64,000 bases of DNA from Blastococcus saxobsidens (GCF_010682065.1 NZ_JAAGWG010000009.1:88397-152396), one strand, 5' to 3'. Shown: positions 9,488 to 17,536, numbered from the stretch's first letter. Program-made: numbers and translations. The notes: a model not told the origin generated them from the letters alone.

Positions 9488-10096
9488 CTACTCCGGCGGG
9501 CAGTCGCGCAGCGCGGAGCCCTCGAACGAGGGGACGGGGCGGGCCCGGGCCTCCTCGAGCGTCTCGGCCTCCCCGTTCGCCTCGATGTCCTGGATCAGCC
9601 ACTCCATCTCGCTGATCTCCCGCTCCTGGGCCGCGATGATCTCGACCGCCAGCTGGCACACGCGGACATCGGTGATACCGGCGCGCTCGGACCGGGTGAT
9701 GGCCAGCGAGTGGTGCGGGATCATCGCGCTCATCCAGGCCGTGTCCTGCACGGTGGTCTGGCTGCGGTCGAGGAAGACGCCGCCGCCCAGGAGCAGCAGG
9801 CTCGCCGCCACGATGGCGATGTTGCCCTTCATGTTCTTGTACATGTTGAGCATCCAGGCGAGCATGACCAGCCCCATGGTGCCGCCCATGGTGAGGGCCA
9901 TGAAGAGCCGGCTCTCGCTCCACCGGACGTGACCCCACTCCCACGTGCCGGCGAACATGGTGAAGTACATGACCACCATGGACGTCGTGATCATCGCGGC
10001 GAAGCGGAGGTACATCTTCGCCTCGTGCGACAGGCCGCCCCGCTCGCCGTGGTCCTGCTCGTCCTGGTGCTGCTCGGCGTCCATCTTCCTCGCCAT
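9488..10096 (-). CDS. DUF305-family membrane protein
   Basis: A 202-aa protein. The His/Asp/Glu-rich N-terminal 22 residues precede three hydrophobic segments (about 33-50, 65-82, 90-105). The C-terminal half is a short DUF305 domain containing the motif AMIPHHSLAI, whose paired histidines are often proposed to bind metal such as copper. The GGAGGA ribosome site lies 7 nt before the ATG at 10096. It is probably membrane-anchored with the four-helix domain outside. A metal-handling role is inference from the family; no metal transporter is next to it. Confidence 0.8.
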   Translation of the reverse strand: MARKMDAEQHQDEQDHGERGGLSHEAKMYLRFAAMITTSMVVMYFTMFAGTWEWGHVRWSESRLFMALTMGGTMGLVMLAWMLNMYKNMKGNIAIVAASLLLLGGGVFLDRSQTTVQDTAWMSAMIPHHSLAITRSERAGITDVRVCQLAVEIIAAQEREISEMEWLIQDIEANGEAETLEEARARPVPSFEGSALRDCPPE

Positions 10097-10371
10097 GGCG
10101 GATCCTCCGGGGTCGTCGGTCGGTGGAGCCGGGTCCTGCGCCGTGGGCCGGCGGTGAGCACTGCTCGCTCTCCCGGTCCGGCCGTGCTCCTGTCGCACAG
10201 GCGCGGGTCCGCGCGCAACGCTGCGACGTGCCATGGGCCCGGCGGCAGTCCGGTGCCCGGGCGACCTGTGGACAAACTTGACAGTTCGATGACGCGGCAC
10301 GGCCGTCGTCCAGGCTGGCTCCCCACCGAGGCGATGCCTCGCACCGCCCGCGCGCCTGAGCGGCTCGCCGG

Positions 10372-10878
10372 TCAGTAGGGAGCGACCGCGGGGACGTCGG
10401 GCACCGAGGAGTCCAGCCGGTGGGCAGCGCGCTGTCCGCGGTGGGCCAGCGGCGTGAGGCCGGTGGCGCCGCCGAGACCGAAGTCCTCGGGCATGTTGAC
10501 GTAGACGGTCTCGGAGCGGTCCAGGACGTAGGTCTCGTGGAAGATGCCGACGTCGCCGTTGTCCCGGACCCGCCGGTTGAAGTCCCGCCAGGCGGGCAGG
10601 TGGGCGTGGTCCCGGGCGCGGGCGTAGCGGTCGAGGTCCTCGGCGCTGCGCCAGTACTGCACGGTGAGCACCGTCCGCCCGCTGACGTAGGTGCGGGCGG
10701 CGAGCAGGCCGAGGTCGGGCTGCGCGAGCAGCTCCTGGAGCATCCGGGGCATCGCCGTGGCGACCGGCAGCCACTGCCGGACCTTCCGCACCCGGTTGAC
10801 CCGCATGCCGATCAGGAAGGCGACCGTCCCGGGGGGTGCGTCGGCGGTCACCCGGCCGGCGAGGGCTGTCCTGCTCAT
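10372..10878 (-). CDS. DUF4188 (monooxygenase-like ferredoxin-fold) protein
   Basis: A 168-aa soluble protein of the DUF4188 family (GTVAFLIGMRVNRVRK, LTVQYWRSAEDLDRYAR, GIFHETYVL), related to the dimeric ferredoxin-fold antibiotic-biosynthesis monooxygenases. The substrate is unknown. The ATG at 10878 is preceded by AGGAG at 7 nt spacing. It is transcribed divergently from a TetR gene; the 100-base gap holds a candidate operator, so it is probably the regulator's main target. Confidence 0.8.
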   Translation of the reverse strand: MSRTALAGRVTADAPPGTVAFLIGMRVNRVRKVRQWLPVATAMPRMLQELLAQPDLGLLAARTYVSGRTVLTVQYWRSAEDLDRYARARDHAHLPAWRDFNRRVRDNGDVGIFHETYVLDRSETVYVNMPEDFGLGGATGLTPLAHRGQRAAHRLDSSVPDVPAVAPY

Positions 10879-10927
10879 CGTGGTTCTCCTGTCGGTGGCG
10901 CCACGTGCCGATCTCGTGCCCACGGAT

Positions 10928-10978
10928 GTGGACACCGGCAACATGGACACCACAGCAGGGGAGGTGGACACTGTCAAC
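10928..10978. promoter_or_regulatory. Candidate TetR operator, two copies of GTGGACAC..CAAC
   Basis: GTGGACACTGTCAAC (10964-10978) is a 15-bp palindrome with one mismatched pair, directly before the TetR start codon. A related copy, GTGGACACCGGCAAC, lies at 10928-10942, 36 bases upstream and also followed by ATG. Their place between divergent genes fits autoregulation plus control of the DUF4188 gene. Not tested. Confidence 0.5.
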
Positions 10979-11587
10979 ATGCTCGAGGATCCCGGCGGCG
11001 CGCGTCGCTACCACCACGGCAACCTGCGGGCCGCGCTGATCGACACCGCCGTGGACCAGGCCCGCTCCGGCGGCGCGGACGCCGTGGTGCTGCGCGACGC
11101 CGCCCGCCGCACCGGGGTCTCGCACAACGCGGCGTACCGCCACTTCGCCGACCGCGACGACCTGCTCGCCGAGGTCTCCCGGCAGGGCATGGCCGAGCTG
11201 GAGCGGCGGATGCGCGACCGGCTGGCAGACCTCCCCGACGACGACACGGGTGAGCCGGCTTCCGCGCGGCTGCGGGCGGTGGGCCGGGAGTACGTGCACT
11301 TCGCGCTCGCCGAGCCGGGGCTGTTCTCCACGGCCTTCGCCTGCGCCCGGCCGGAGGACGGCGCGCCGGGGCAGGGCGCCTACGGGGTGCTCTCCACGGT
11401 GCTGGACGACATGGTCACGGCCGGCGTGCTGCCCGCCGAGCGACGTCCCGGTGCCGACGTCACCTGCTGGGCAGGGGTGCACGGGTTCGCGGTGCTCTGC
11501 CTGCAGGGCCCCCTGCGGGACCTTCCGGAGGACGACCGGGAGGCGCAGCTGGAGGGCCTGCTCGAGCGGTTGGCGCGAGGGCTCTAG
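10979..11587 (+). CDS. TetR/AcrR-family transcriptional regulator (WHG-type C-terminal domain)
   Basis: A 202-aa regulator. The N-terminal helix-turn-helix is clear: HHGNLRAALIDTAVDQ, then VVLRDAARRTGVSHNAAYRH and FADRDDLLAEV. The C-terminal part (YVHFALAEPGLFSTAF, GVHGFAVLCLQGPL) matches the WHG/TetR_C_33 ligand-binding type. Two in-frame ATGs exist, at 10943 and 10979; the second is preferred because GGGGAGGTGG lies 11-14 nt before it, although that spacing is long. It is divergent from the DUF4188 gene. It likely represses that gene and itself until a small molecule binds; the ligand is unknown. Confidence 0.85.
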   Translation: MLEDPGGARRYHHGNLRAALIDTAVDQARSGGADAVVLRDAARRTGVSHNAAYRHFADRDDLLAEVSRQGMAELERRMRDRLADLPDDDTGEPASARLRAVGREYVHFALAEPGLFSTAFACARPEDGAPGQGAYGVLSTVLDDMVTAGVLPAERRPGADVTCWAGVHGFAVLCLQGPLRDLPEDDREAQLEGLLERLARGL

Positions 11588-11686
11588 GCGGCGGGGGAGT
11601 CCCACCCGGTGCGAGCGCGCCGTCCGCCGACGGGCTGCGCAGCGGCAGGTGGTCGCACCCGGACCGGGTAGGGCACCATCTCGGGC

Positions 11687-11815
11687 GTGCCGAACCTCCG
11701 CATCGCCCAGGACCCTGCCGCCGACGAGCTGCTCGGACGCGACCCGCTGGCGCTGCTGATCGGGATGCTGCTGGACCAGCACGTGTCAAGAGGAACAGTA
11801 GAACCCTCGGCGTGA
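11687..11815 (+). pseudogene. 5' remnant of an HhH-GPD base-excision-repair protein gene
   Basis: Thirty-two codons from a GTG at 11687 encode MPNLRIAQDPAADELLG and the following residues up to DQH. They match the N-terminus of the complete HhH-GPD protein encoded at 14975 at 25 of 32 positions by eye. Homology stops abruptly after base 11782; the frame then runs through ten unrelated codons to a stop. The helix-hairpin-helix and glycosylase parts are gone, so it cannot work. The break is the left edge of the inserted cassette. Confidence 0.8.
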
Positions 11816-11883
11816 AAGGTGCGCTGACCTACGTCACCGAGGGCGCCCCCCAGGATGCTGATGGCTCTGGGTGCGGGAATGGC

Positions 11884-12744
11884 TCAGCGCGGCGGTGAGG
11901 CGGGGCTCGGGTTGGCCGGCGAGAGGCCGAACATCAGCCACGCCTGGTGGCTGACCCAGTCGGGGTACAGGTCGGCCATCGCGTCGTAGAGCTCCTGGTC
12001 GCTCGAGGTCGTCTCCTGCAGCCGGCCGAAGTCGGTGAGGTAGCGCTTCGATGCCTCGATGGCCGCCGGTGTGTCCGGGGCGCCCGGCTTCTTGTGTCCG
12101 GCGACGGCGGTCTTCGGGCTCAGTGCCGTCAGGCGGTCCAGCGCGGCGATCCAGTTGGCGCGGCTCTCGGGTGTGCTCTCGGCGACGTACATGTGGCACT
12201 CGTTGTAGAAGACGTCGCCACCGACGACAAGGTCGATCGAGGGCACGTGTAGGGAGGTGGTGTCGACGGTGTCGGTGCGGCCCTGCTCGATGATGCGCAC
12301 CTCGTGTCCCTCGAGGGTGAACACCTCGTCGTCGTAGGGCTCGGGAAAGGCTATCGCAGCAGGCAGCTGCCCGGGCCAGAGCTTCCGGAAGAACGGCAGC
12401 CGTGAGCTCTGCTTGCGCATCAGCTCCACCGACTTCGGGGTGGCGATGGCCCGTGCGTCCGGGAAGCGCTGCAGCAGCACGCTGAGTCCGGTGAAGTGGT
12501 CGACGTGGCCGTGGGTGATGTAGATCGTGGTCAGGTTGCGGTGGTGCAGCGCGACCCAGTCGGCCAGCGCCGCGGCCTCGGCGGCGGTGGTGAGGGTGTC
12601 GATGAGGACGGCGTCGCGCTCGCCGTAGATGAGCGTCGAGGTCACCGGATCCCAGGCCATCGGCGGCCCGAACGGCCGGGGCCGCTCGCCCACGATGGCC
12701 TTCTCCGGTGCTGTGAAGACGTTGACGCCGAGCGGAGGGGTCAT
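11884..12744 (-). CDS. MBL-fold metallo-hydrolase
   Basis: A 286-aa metallo-beta-lactamase-fold protein. The zinc motif THGHVDH (about residues 78-84) is intact, with further ligands expected in VVGGDVFYN (Asp) and VAGHKKPG (His). The family includes glyoxalase II-like thioesterases, lactonases and quinoprotein relay hydrolases; the substrate here is not identifiable. GGAG lies 8 nt before the ATG. It is divergent from the neighbouring TetR gene, and the space between them holds a strong palindrome, so joint regulation with the acyl-CoA genes is likely. A quorum-quenching lactonase is possible but unsupported. Confidence 0.85.
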   Translation of the reverse strand: MTPPLGVNVFTAPEKAIVGERPRPFGPPMAWDPVTSTLIYGERDAVLIDTLTTAAEAAALADWVALHHRNLTTIYITHGHVDHFTGLSVLLQRFPDARAIATPKSVELMRKQSSRLPFFRKLWPGQLPAAIAFPEPYDDEVFTLEGHEVRIIEQGRTDTVDTTSLHVPSIDLVVGGDVFYNECHMYVAESTPESRANWIAALDRLTALSPKTAVAGHKKPGAPDTPAAIEASKRYLTDFGRLQETTSSDQELYDAMADLYPDWVSHQAWLMFGLSPANPSPASPPR

Positions 12745-12892
12745 GTTGGGAGCTCCGAATCTTTGGGGGAGGAGCCGGGGCTCCTCCGGGGCGCGCGGGC
12801 CCGTGACGTGTCGGGCGCCGTCATGGTGGGCTGCTGCAGGGGTTCCGGCTCGCTGCAGGGGCTGACGGCGGCGGCAGGACCCCCGCTACAAT

Positions 12893-12916
12893 GTTCTATG
12901 GCATAGACCATAGAAC
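12893..12916. promoter_or_regulatory. Candidate TetR operator, 24-bp inverted repeat
   Basis: GTTCTATGG, six bases, then CCATAGAAC: perfect 9-bp arms. It overlaps a smaller palindrome, TCTATG-G-CATAGA. It is AT-rich in a very GC-rich background and sits between the divergent hydrolase and TetR genes, 112 bases before the TetR start. It likely binds this regulator. Confidence 0.65.
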
Positions 12917-13027
12917 CCGGCGGAGCTGTCCACCAGCCGGGTGTGCGCGAGGGAGGTCACCGGGCATGGCGGAGTGCCGGAAGGCCGGTGGCGGGATCTT
13001 CGGCCGCGCGTGTTCCGAGGTGGGCCG

Positions 13028-13639
13028 GTGAGCCCGCGCAGGAGCGATAGCCGGGAGCGGATGGTCCGCAGCACGATCACGCTGCTTCGCGAGCACGGCG
13101 CCAGCGCCACCAGCATCGACCGCGTGCTCGCCCACAGCGGCGCCCCGCGCGGCTCGGTCTACCACCACTTCCCCGGCGGACGGACGCAGCTGATCGGCGA
13201 GGCCGTCGCGCTGGCCGGTGAGTTCATGACCGGGCTGATCCAGGCCGCGATCCAGGCCGAGGACCCGGTGCAGGCCATCGACGAGTGGTTCGCGCACTGG
13301 CGCGACCAGCTCGAGCGCAGCCGCTACCGGGCCGGCTGCCCGGTCGTGGCCGTCGCGGTGGAGACCAACGACGACGCCCCCCAGCTGACCCGCTCCGCCG
13401 GCGCGGTCTTCACCGGCTGGCAGGAGGCGTTCACCGCCCTGTTCCGACGCCACCGGCTGCCCGAGGACCGCAGCCGCCGACTGGCCGCCCTCGTCGTCGC
13501 CGCCGAGGAGGGCGCGGTGATCCTGTGCCGCGCCGAGCAGAGCACCGCCCCGATGGAAGCCGTCGCGACCGAGATCCACGACCTGCTGGTGCACGCCCTG
13601 AGCACCCGGCCCGCGGCCGACACCACCCCCCGGCCGTAG
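13028..13639 (+). CDS. TetR-family transcriptional regulator (LmrA/YxaF-like)
   Basis: A 203-aa regulator with an N-terminal helix-turn-helix (SRERMVRSTITLLREHGA, then SIDRVLAHSGAPRGSVYHHF and PGGRTQLI). The C-terminal region (YRAGCPVVAVAVE, FTALFRRHRLPEDRS, EEGAVILCRA) resembles the LmrA/YxaF group. The GTG at 13028 has GAGG 8 nt upstream; a longer frame reaches 12941 but adds unconserved residues. The enoyl-CoA hydratase gene begins 43 bases after the stop, so it is probably the first gene of a three-gene operon that it controls through the palindrome at 12893. Confidence 0.85.
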   Translation: MSPRRSDSRERMVRSTITLLREHGASATSIDRVLAHSGAPRGSVYHHFPGGRTQLIGEAVALAGEFMTGLIQAAIQAEDPVQAIDEWFAHWRDQLERSRYRAGCPVVAVAVETNDDAPQLTRSAGAVFTGWQEAFTALFRRHRLPEDRSRRLAALVVAAEEGAVILCRAEQSTAPMEAVATEIHDLLVHALSTRPAADTTPRP

Positions 13640-13682
13640 ACAACCCCTGCGCCGCCGACCCGCCCACCTCGAAGGAGCCGCA

Positions 13683-14351
13683 ATGCCCACGCTGGACCGC
13701 CACGACGACGTGTTCGTCCTCGACCTCGGCGACGGGGAGAACCGCCACCACCCCGACTGGATCGCCGCGGTGAACGCGGCGCTGGACGAGCTGGACAAGG
13801 CCGACGGCCCGCGCGCGCTGGTCACCGCCGCCACGGGCAAGTTCTTCTCCAACGGCCTGGACCTGGACTGGCTGTCGGCCCACCGCGACCAGCACCGGGA
13901 CTACCTCGCCACGGTCCACGAGCTCTTCGCCCGGGTGCTGTCGCTGCCGGTGATCACCGTCGCCGCCATGCAGGGGCACGCCTTCGCCGCCGGCGCGATG
14001 CTCACCCTCGCTCACGACTTCCGGGTGATGCGCGCCGACCGCGGCTTCTGGTGCCTGCCCGAGGTCGACATCGCCATGCCGTTCTCACCCGGCATGGCCG
14101 CCCTGATCCAGGCCCGGCTGGCCCCGCAGGCCGCGCACGAGGCCATGCTGACCGGCCGCCGCTACGGCGGCGCCGACGCCCAGGCCGCGGGCATCGTCGA
14201 CCGGGCGGTGCCCGAGGACGTCGTCCGCGACACCGCCGTGCAACTCGCCGGGTCGCTGACCGGCAAAGCCGGGGACACCCTCGGCGCCATCAAGGCGCGC
14301 ATGTACGCCCCGACCCTGGCCGTCCTGCGCGACATCACAGCCCGCGACTGA
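13683..14351 (+). CDS. Enoyl-CoA hydratase/isomerase-family protein
   Basis: A 222-aa crotonase-fold protein, slightly shorter than a typical hydratase (about 260 aa). The oxyanion-hole regions are GKFFSNGLDLDWL (about 52-64) and MQGHAFAAGAMLTLAHDFR (about 97-115). The usual catalytic Glu of hydratases (in GGGxE) is not present: the segment reads AGAMLTLAHD. The length and the FSNGLDLDW motif recall enoyl-CoA delta-isomerase-type members. GGAG lies 6-7 nt before the ATG. It is followed after 85 bases by the thioesterase gene, suggesting one acyl-CoA pathway. Confidence 0.85.
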   Translation: MPTLDRHDDVFVLDLGDGENRHHPDWIAAVNAALDELDKADGPRALVTAATGKFFSNGLDLDWLSAHRDQHRDYLATVHELFARVLSLPVITVAAMQGHAFAAGAMLTLAHDFRVMRADRGFWCLPEVDIAMPFSPGMAALIQARLAPQAAHEAMLTGRRYGGADAQAAGIVDRAVPEDVVRDTAVQLAGSLTGKAGDTLGAIKARMYAPTLAVLRDITARD

Positions 14352-14436
14352 CCGCCACCAGCGCAGCGACAGCCGTCGCCGAACCCCTGCCCACCCCACG
14401 CCCCCCGCGCCAGCGCACCACCCAGGAGACACCGCC

Positions 14437-14898
14437 GTGACCAGCACCGACCTCACCGCCATGACCGGCCTGGAACTGCTGCGCTGGCTGCAGGCGACCG
14501 ACCAGGAAGGCCTCGACCGCCCCTCCATCCGCCGCCTGATCGGCATGCGGTTCGACGAGATCGAGCACGGCCGCGTCGTCATGTCCCTCGACACCCGCCC
14601 CGACTTCACCAACCCCCTGGGCACCGTGCACGGCGGGATCGCCGCCACCCTGCTGGACTCCGTCATGGGCTGCGCCGTGCACACCACCCTGCCCGCCGGT
14701 GTCAGCTACACCAGCCTCGAGATCAAGGTCAACTACATTCGCGCCGCCCGCACCGACGGCCAGACCCTCACCGCCACCGGGTCCGTCGTGCACGTCGGCC
14801 GCCGCACCGCCACCGCCGAGGGCAAGGTGCTCGACGGCAACGGCAAGCTCATCGCGCACGCCACCACCACGTGCCTGGTTCTCTCGGCCGCCAGCTGA
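14437..14898 (+). CDS. PaaI-family hotdog-fold thioesterase
   Basis: A 153-aa acyl-CoA thioesterase. The hotdog signature is NPLGTVHGGIAATLLDSVMG (about 64-83), followed by SYTSLEIKVNYIRAA; this matches the PaaI/4-hydroxybenzoyl-CoA type that cleaves aromatic or short acyl-CoA esters. GTG start at 14437 with AGGAG 8 nt upstream. It is last in the TetR, hydratase, thioesterase set. The combination suggests release of an acid from an acyl-CoA, perhaps for detoxification; the substrate is unknown. Confidence 0.87.
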   Translation: MTSTDLTAMTGLELLRWLQATDQEGLDRPSIRRLIGMRFDEIEHGRVVMSLDTRPDFTNPLGTVHGGIAATLLDSVMGCAVHTTLPAGVSYTSLEIKVNYIRAARTDGQTLTATGSVVHVGRRTATAEGKVLDGNGKLIAHATTTCLVLSAAS

Positions 14899-14974
14899 GG
14901 GAGCCCAGAGAACGTCCACCGCAGGCGGTGTTGTCCCACAACCCTCTCGACGGGGGTGCGGCAGGATTCCGCGG

Positions 14975-15568
14975 GTGCCCGTCCTTCACATCGCCCAGGA
15001 CCCCGCGGCCGACGAGCTGCTGAGCCGAGATCCTCTCGCCCTCGTTGTTGGGATGATGCTCGACCAGCAGTTCCCCATGGAGCGCGCCTTCGGAGCGCCC
15101 CGGCTCCTGGCCGACCGGCTCGGTGTCGACACGCTGTCGGCCGAGCAGCTGGCCTCGATCGACCCCGAGGAGCTGGTCGCGATCTTCCAGAGGCCGCCGG
15201 CGCTGCACCGCTACCCGGGCTCGATGGCCGGCCGCGCCCAGGAGGTCTGCCGGGCGCTGGTCGCCGACCACGACGGCCAGGTGACCGGGCTGTGGGCCGA
15301 CGACCCCGACGGGGCCACCCTGCTGAGGCGGCTCAAGGCGCTGCCGGGGTTCGGGGCCCAGAAGGCGAGCATCTTCCTGGCGCTGCTCGGCAAGCAGTAC
15401 GGCGTCACCGTGCCGGGCTGGCGGGAGGCGGCCGGGGAGTACGGGACGGAGGGCTCGCGCCGGTCGGTCGCCGACATCACCGGGCCGGAGTCGCTCGCCG
15501 AGGTGCGGGCCTTCAAGCAGGAGCAGAAGCAGGCGGCCAAGGCGGCGAAGGAGCCGGCCGGGAAGTAA
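14975..15568 (+). CDS. HhH-GPD-type base-excision DNA repair protein
   Basis: A 197-aa member of an actinobacterial HhH-GPD family related to 3-methyladenine DNA glycosylase/endonuclease III. The N-terminal part is IAQDPAADELLSRDPLALVV, and the hairpin region is LKALPGFGAQKASIFLALLG (about 124-143). The C-terminus is Lys/Ala rich. GTG start at 14975 with CAGGAT 7 nt upstream and no Shine-Dalgarno sequence, so the mRNA may be leaderless. A broken second copy lies at 11687. Codons 16-27 (for example TCG, GTT) look less biased than the rest, consistent with a chimeric 5' end, though this is a weak sign. Confidence 0.85.
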   Translation: MPVLHIAQDPAADELLSRDPLALVVGMMLDQQFPMERAFGAPRLLADRLGVDTLSAEQLASIDPEELVAIFQRPPALHRYPGSMAGRAQEVCRALVADHDGQVTGLWADDPDGATLLRRLKALPGFGAQKASIFLALLGKQYGVTVPGWREAAGEYGTEGSRRSVADITGPESLAEVRAFKQEQKQAAKAAKEPAGK

Positions 15569-15669
15569 CCGACGGCACGAGCATCGGCCCTCCCGCGGTG
15601 GCACGATGGGTTGTGCACCGCGCACAGCCCGGGATCCCCAGGGCGCACGGTCGTGGAGGGATGGAGCCC

Positions 15670-16008
15670 GTGGCCTCGAGCCAGCAGTTCCCGCGGTCGC
15701 GCAGACCGGAGCCGGTCCTCATCACCGAGGCGGAGGTCAGCCCCGCCGAGCAGCACGCCGCCCGCAAGCGTCGTTACGCCATCACGATGGGCATCCGGGC
15801 GGTCTTCATCATCCTGGCCGCCACCTTCTACCAGGTGGTCTGGCTGATGCTGATCTTCGCGTTCCTGGGCACCGTGCTGCCCTGGATCGCCGTCCTCATG
15901 GCCAACGACCGGCCGCCGAAGAAGCGGACGGACATGCGGGGCTACACCCCCCGGCCGGACCGCCAGCTGGAGAGCCCCGCCACCAAGGTCCGGGTCATCG
16001 ACGTCTGA
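15670..16008 (+). CDS. DUF3099-family membrane protein
   Basis: A 112-aa protein with two transmembrane segments (about residues 40-58 and 61-79: MGIRAVFIILAATFYQVVW and LMLIFAFLGTVLPWIAVLM), then NDRPPKK and a basic cytoplasmic tail. This matches the actinobacterial DUF3099 family of unknown function. The GTG at 15670 is preferred because GGAGGG lies 9 nt upstream; an ATG at 15661 would overlap that ribosome site. Confidence 0.85.
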   Translation: MASSQQFPRSRRPEPVLITEAEVSPAEQHAARKRRYAITMGIRAVFIILAATFYQVVWLMLIFAFLGTVLPWIAVLMANDRPPKKRTDMRGYTPRPDRQLESPATKVRVIDV

Positions 16009-16141
16009 CCGGTGGCGGCGGCCGGGCTGGACGGGAGCACCGCGAGGGCGCCCTGTCATCATGGTCGGCGGCGGCGACCGGCCGCGCGGCGGGCCCGTCG
16101 CGCGGGCGCCGCAGGACAGCATCGTCGAGCAGGGAGCCCGC

Positions 16142-16372
16142 ATGAGCAGCAGCGACATCCTCGAGCGCCCGGACGTCCGCGACGCCGACACCGGCAACGC
16201 CAACGAGGTCTTCCACTACGTGCGGAAGAACAAGATCGCCGAGAGCGCCGTCATGGGCACCATGGTCGAGGCCCTCTGCGGCGAGGTGTTCCCGGTGACC
16301 AAGAGCCCGAAGCCCGGCAGCCCCGTCTGCCCGGCGTGCAAAGAGGTCTACGAGCAGCTGAAGAAGGACTGA
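16142..16372 (+). CDS. DUF3039-family small zinc-ribbon-like protein
   Basis: A 76-aa protein of the actinobacterial DUF3039 family. His25, Cys46 and the pair CPAC (Cys63, Cys66) are candidate zinc ligands. The GGGAG ribosome site is 6-7 nt before the ATG. The function is unknown. It ends 39 bases before the convergent YihY gene. Confidence 0.88.
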   Translation: MSSSDILERPDVRDADTGNANEVFHYVRKNKIAESAVMGTMVEALCGEVFPVTKSPKPGSPVCPACKEVYEQLKKD

Positions 16373-16411
16373 CCGCGCACATCGCCACCGGTCGTCCGGA
16401 GGACGACCGGG

Positions 16412-17491
16412 TCAGGACCGCAGGCCGAGCCGCCGGGCCTCTTCCTCGAGCTTCGCGGCGCGCCGTGCCCGCCGCCGGCGGTCGTGCCGGCGCAGCGGCG
16501 CGGGCCAGCGCTCCTGGATGGTGGTGTTGAGCTCGGCGCCGAACAGCACGGCCATGCCGAAGAAGAAGCAGAACAGCAGCGCACCGATCGGCGCCGCCAG
16601 CGCGCCGTAGGGCAGTGCCGTGGTCAGGATGTCGCCGATGTAGGCACGCAGCAGCAGCGCCGCCACGAGGAAGAAGCCGAGGCTGAGCAGCGCCCCGGGC
16701 AGGTGCCGCCGCCACGGCAGCCGGTGCGGAAGCACGACGTGGAAGAAGCTGGTGAGGGCCAGCAGCAGCCCCACCAGGACCAACGGCCAGTAGACGGCGT
16801 CGATCAGCATCCCCGTGGTGCCCCGCCAGTCCGGCGGCGCGAGCCCGACCAGGGTCTCCCGCCCGAGGACCAGCAGCGGCAGGGTGAGCACCGCCATGAT
16901 CATCCCGATGATGAACAGCCACAGCGCCTTGAGGCGCGTACGGATCGGCCCGCGCACGTCACGCTGGTCGTAGGCGATGACGATGGTGTTCATGAAGGTG
17001 GCGGTGGCCGACGAGCCGGCCCACAGCGACACCAGGAACCCGACGCTCACCACGTCCAGCCGGCCCGACCTGAGGATGTCGTCCAGCGTCGGCGCCACGA
17101 GCGAGTCGACGACCCCGGGGGTGAGCGCCTCGGAGGAGGCGTCGAGGAGCTGCTGCTCGATCCGGAGCACGGTGTCGGCGCCGATGACGTCGCCGAGGTA
17201 GCCCAGGGATCCCAGCAGGCCGATCAGCAGCGGTGGCACCGAGAGGATCTGCCAGAAGGCCGCTTCGGCCGACAGGCCGAGGATGCGGTCCTGCCAGGCC
17301 TTGGCGACCGTGCGGCCCAGCACCTGCAGCGGCACCCGGAGCACGGCCGGCCAGCGCCGCAGCCGGGATGCCCTGGGTGCCTCGTCGGGCGTCCCACCGG
17401 CCGGGCCGGTGCTCGGCGGACCGGCGTCGACCCGCTCGACCTGCGCGGCCGAGCCGCCGGGCAGGACGGTGCTCACCCCGACAGTGTGCAC
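16412..17491 (-). CDS. YihY/BrkB-family integral membrane protein
   Basis: A 359-aa protein with about six transmembrane helices (for example ILSVPPLLIGLLGSLGYLG, VSVGFLVSLWAGSSATATFM, LKALWLFIIGMIMAVLTLPL, LVLVGLLLALTSFFHVVLP). The motifs AFWQILSVPPLLIG and NTIVIAYDQRDVRGPIRTR are typical of YihY/BrkB, formerly mis-assigned as ribonuclease BN. The role is unknown. The C-terminal 35 residues are highly basic. The GTG start at 17491 has a close in-frame alternative GTG five codons later; neither has a clear ribosome site. Confidence 0.88.
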   Translation of the reverse strand: MHTVGVSTVLPGGSAAQVERVDAGPPSTGPAGGTPDEAPRASRLRRWPAVLRVPLQVLGRTVAKAWQDRILGLSAEAAFWQILSVPPLLIGLLGSLGYLGDVIGADTVLRIEQQLLDASSEALTPGVVDSLVAPTLDDILRSGRLDVVSVGFLVSLWAGSSATATFMNTIVIAYDQRDVRGPIRTRLKALWLFIIGMIMAVLTLPLLVLGRETLVGLAPPDWRGTTGMLIDAVYWPLVLVGLLLALTSFFHVVLPHRLPWRRHLPGALLSLGFFLVAALLLRAYIGDILTTALPYGALAAPIGALLFCFFFGMAVLFGAELNTTIQERWPAPLRRHDRRRRARRAAKLEEEARRLGLRS

Positions 17492-17536
17492 GTCACCCGT
17501 GCGGTCCGGTGGTCGCGGTGCCGGTCGAGGACCTGC

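Larger units (their letters stand above)
11783..14974. other. Putative genomic insertion (acyl-CoA/hydrolase cassette) bracketed by HhH-GPD sequences
   Basis: About 3.2 kb between the truncated and the complete HhH-GPD genes. It carries a metallo-beta-lactamase-fold hydrolase, a TetR regulator, an enoyl-CoA hydratase and a hotdog thioesterase. The left junction begins TGTCAAGAGGAACAG, a start reminiscent of insertion-sequence ends; no matching inverted end was found at the right side. The two flanking copies are too diverged (25/32 residues) for a recent tandem duplication, so recombination with an imported segment carrying its own HhH-GPD gene is the favoured explanation. Confidence 0.5.

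Noticed and set aside
10266..10285. GTGGACAAACTTGACAG upstream of the DUF305 gene as a further TetR site or a -35 box
   Set aside because: Only the outer four bases pair, the spacing differs from the site at 10964, and no -10 box was found at the right distance.
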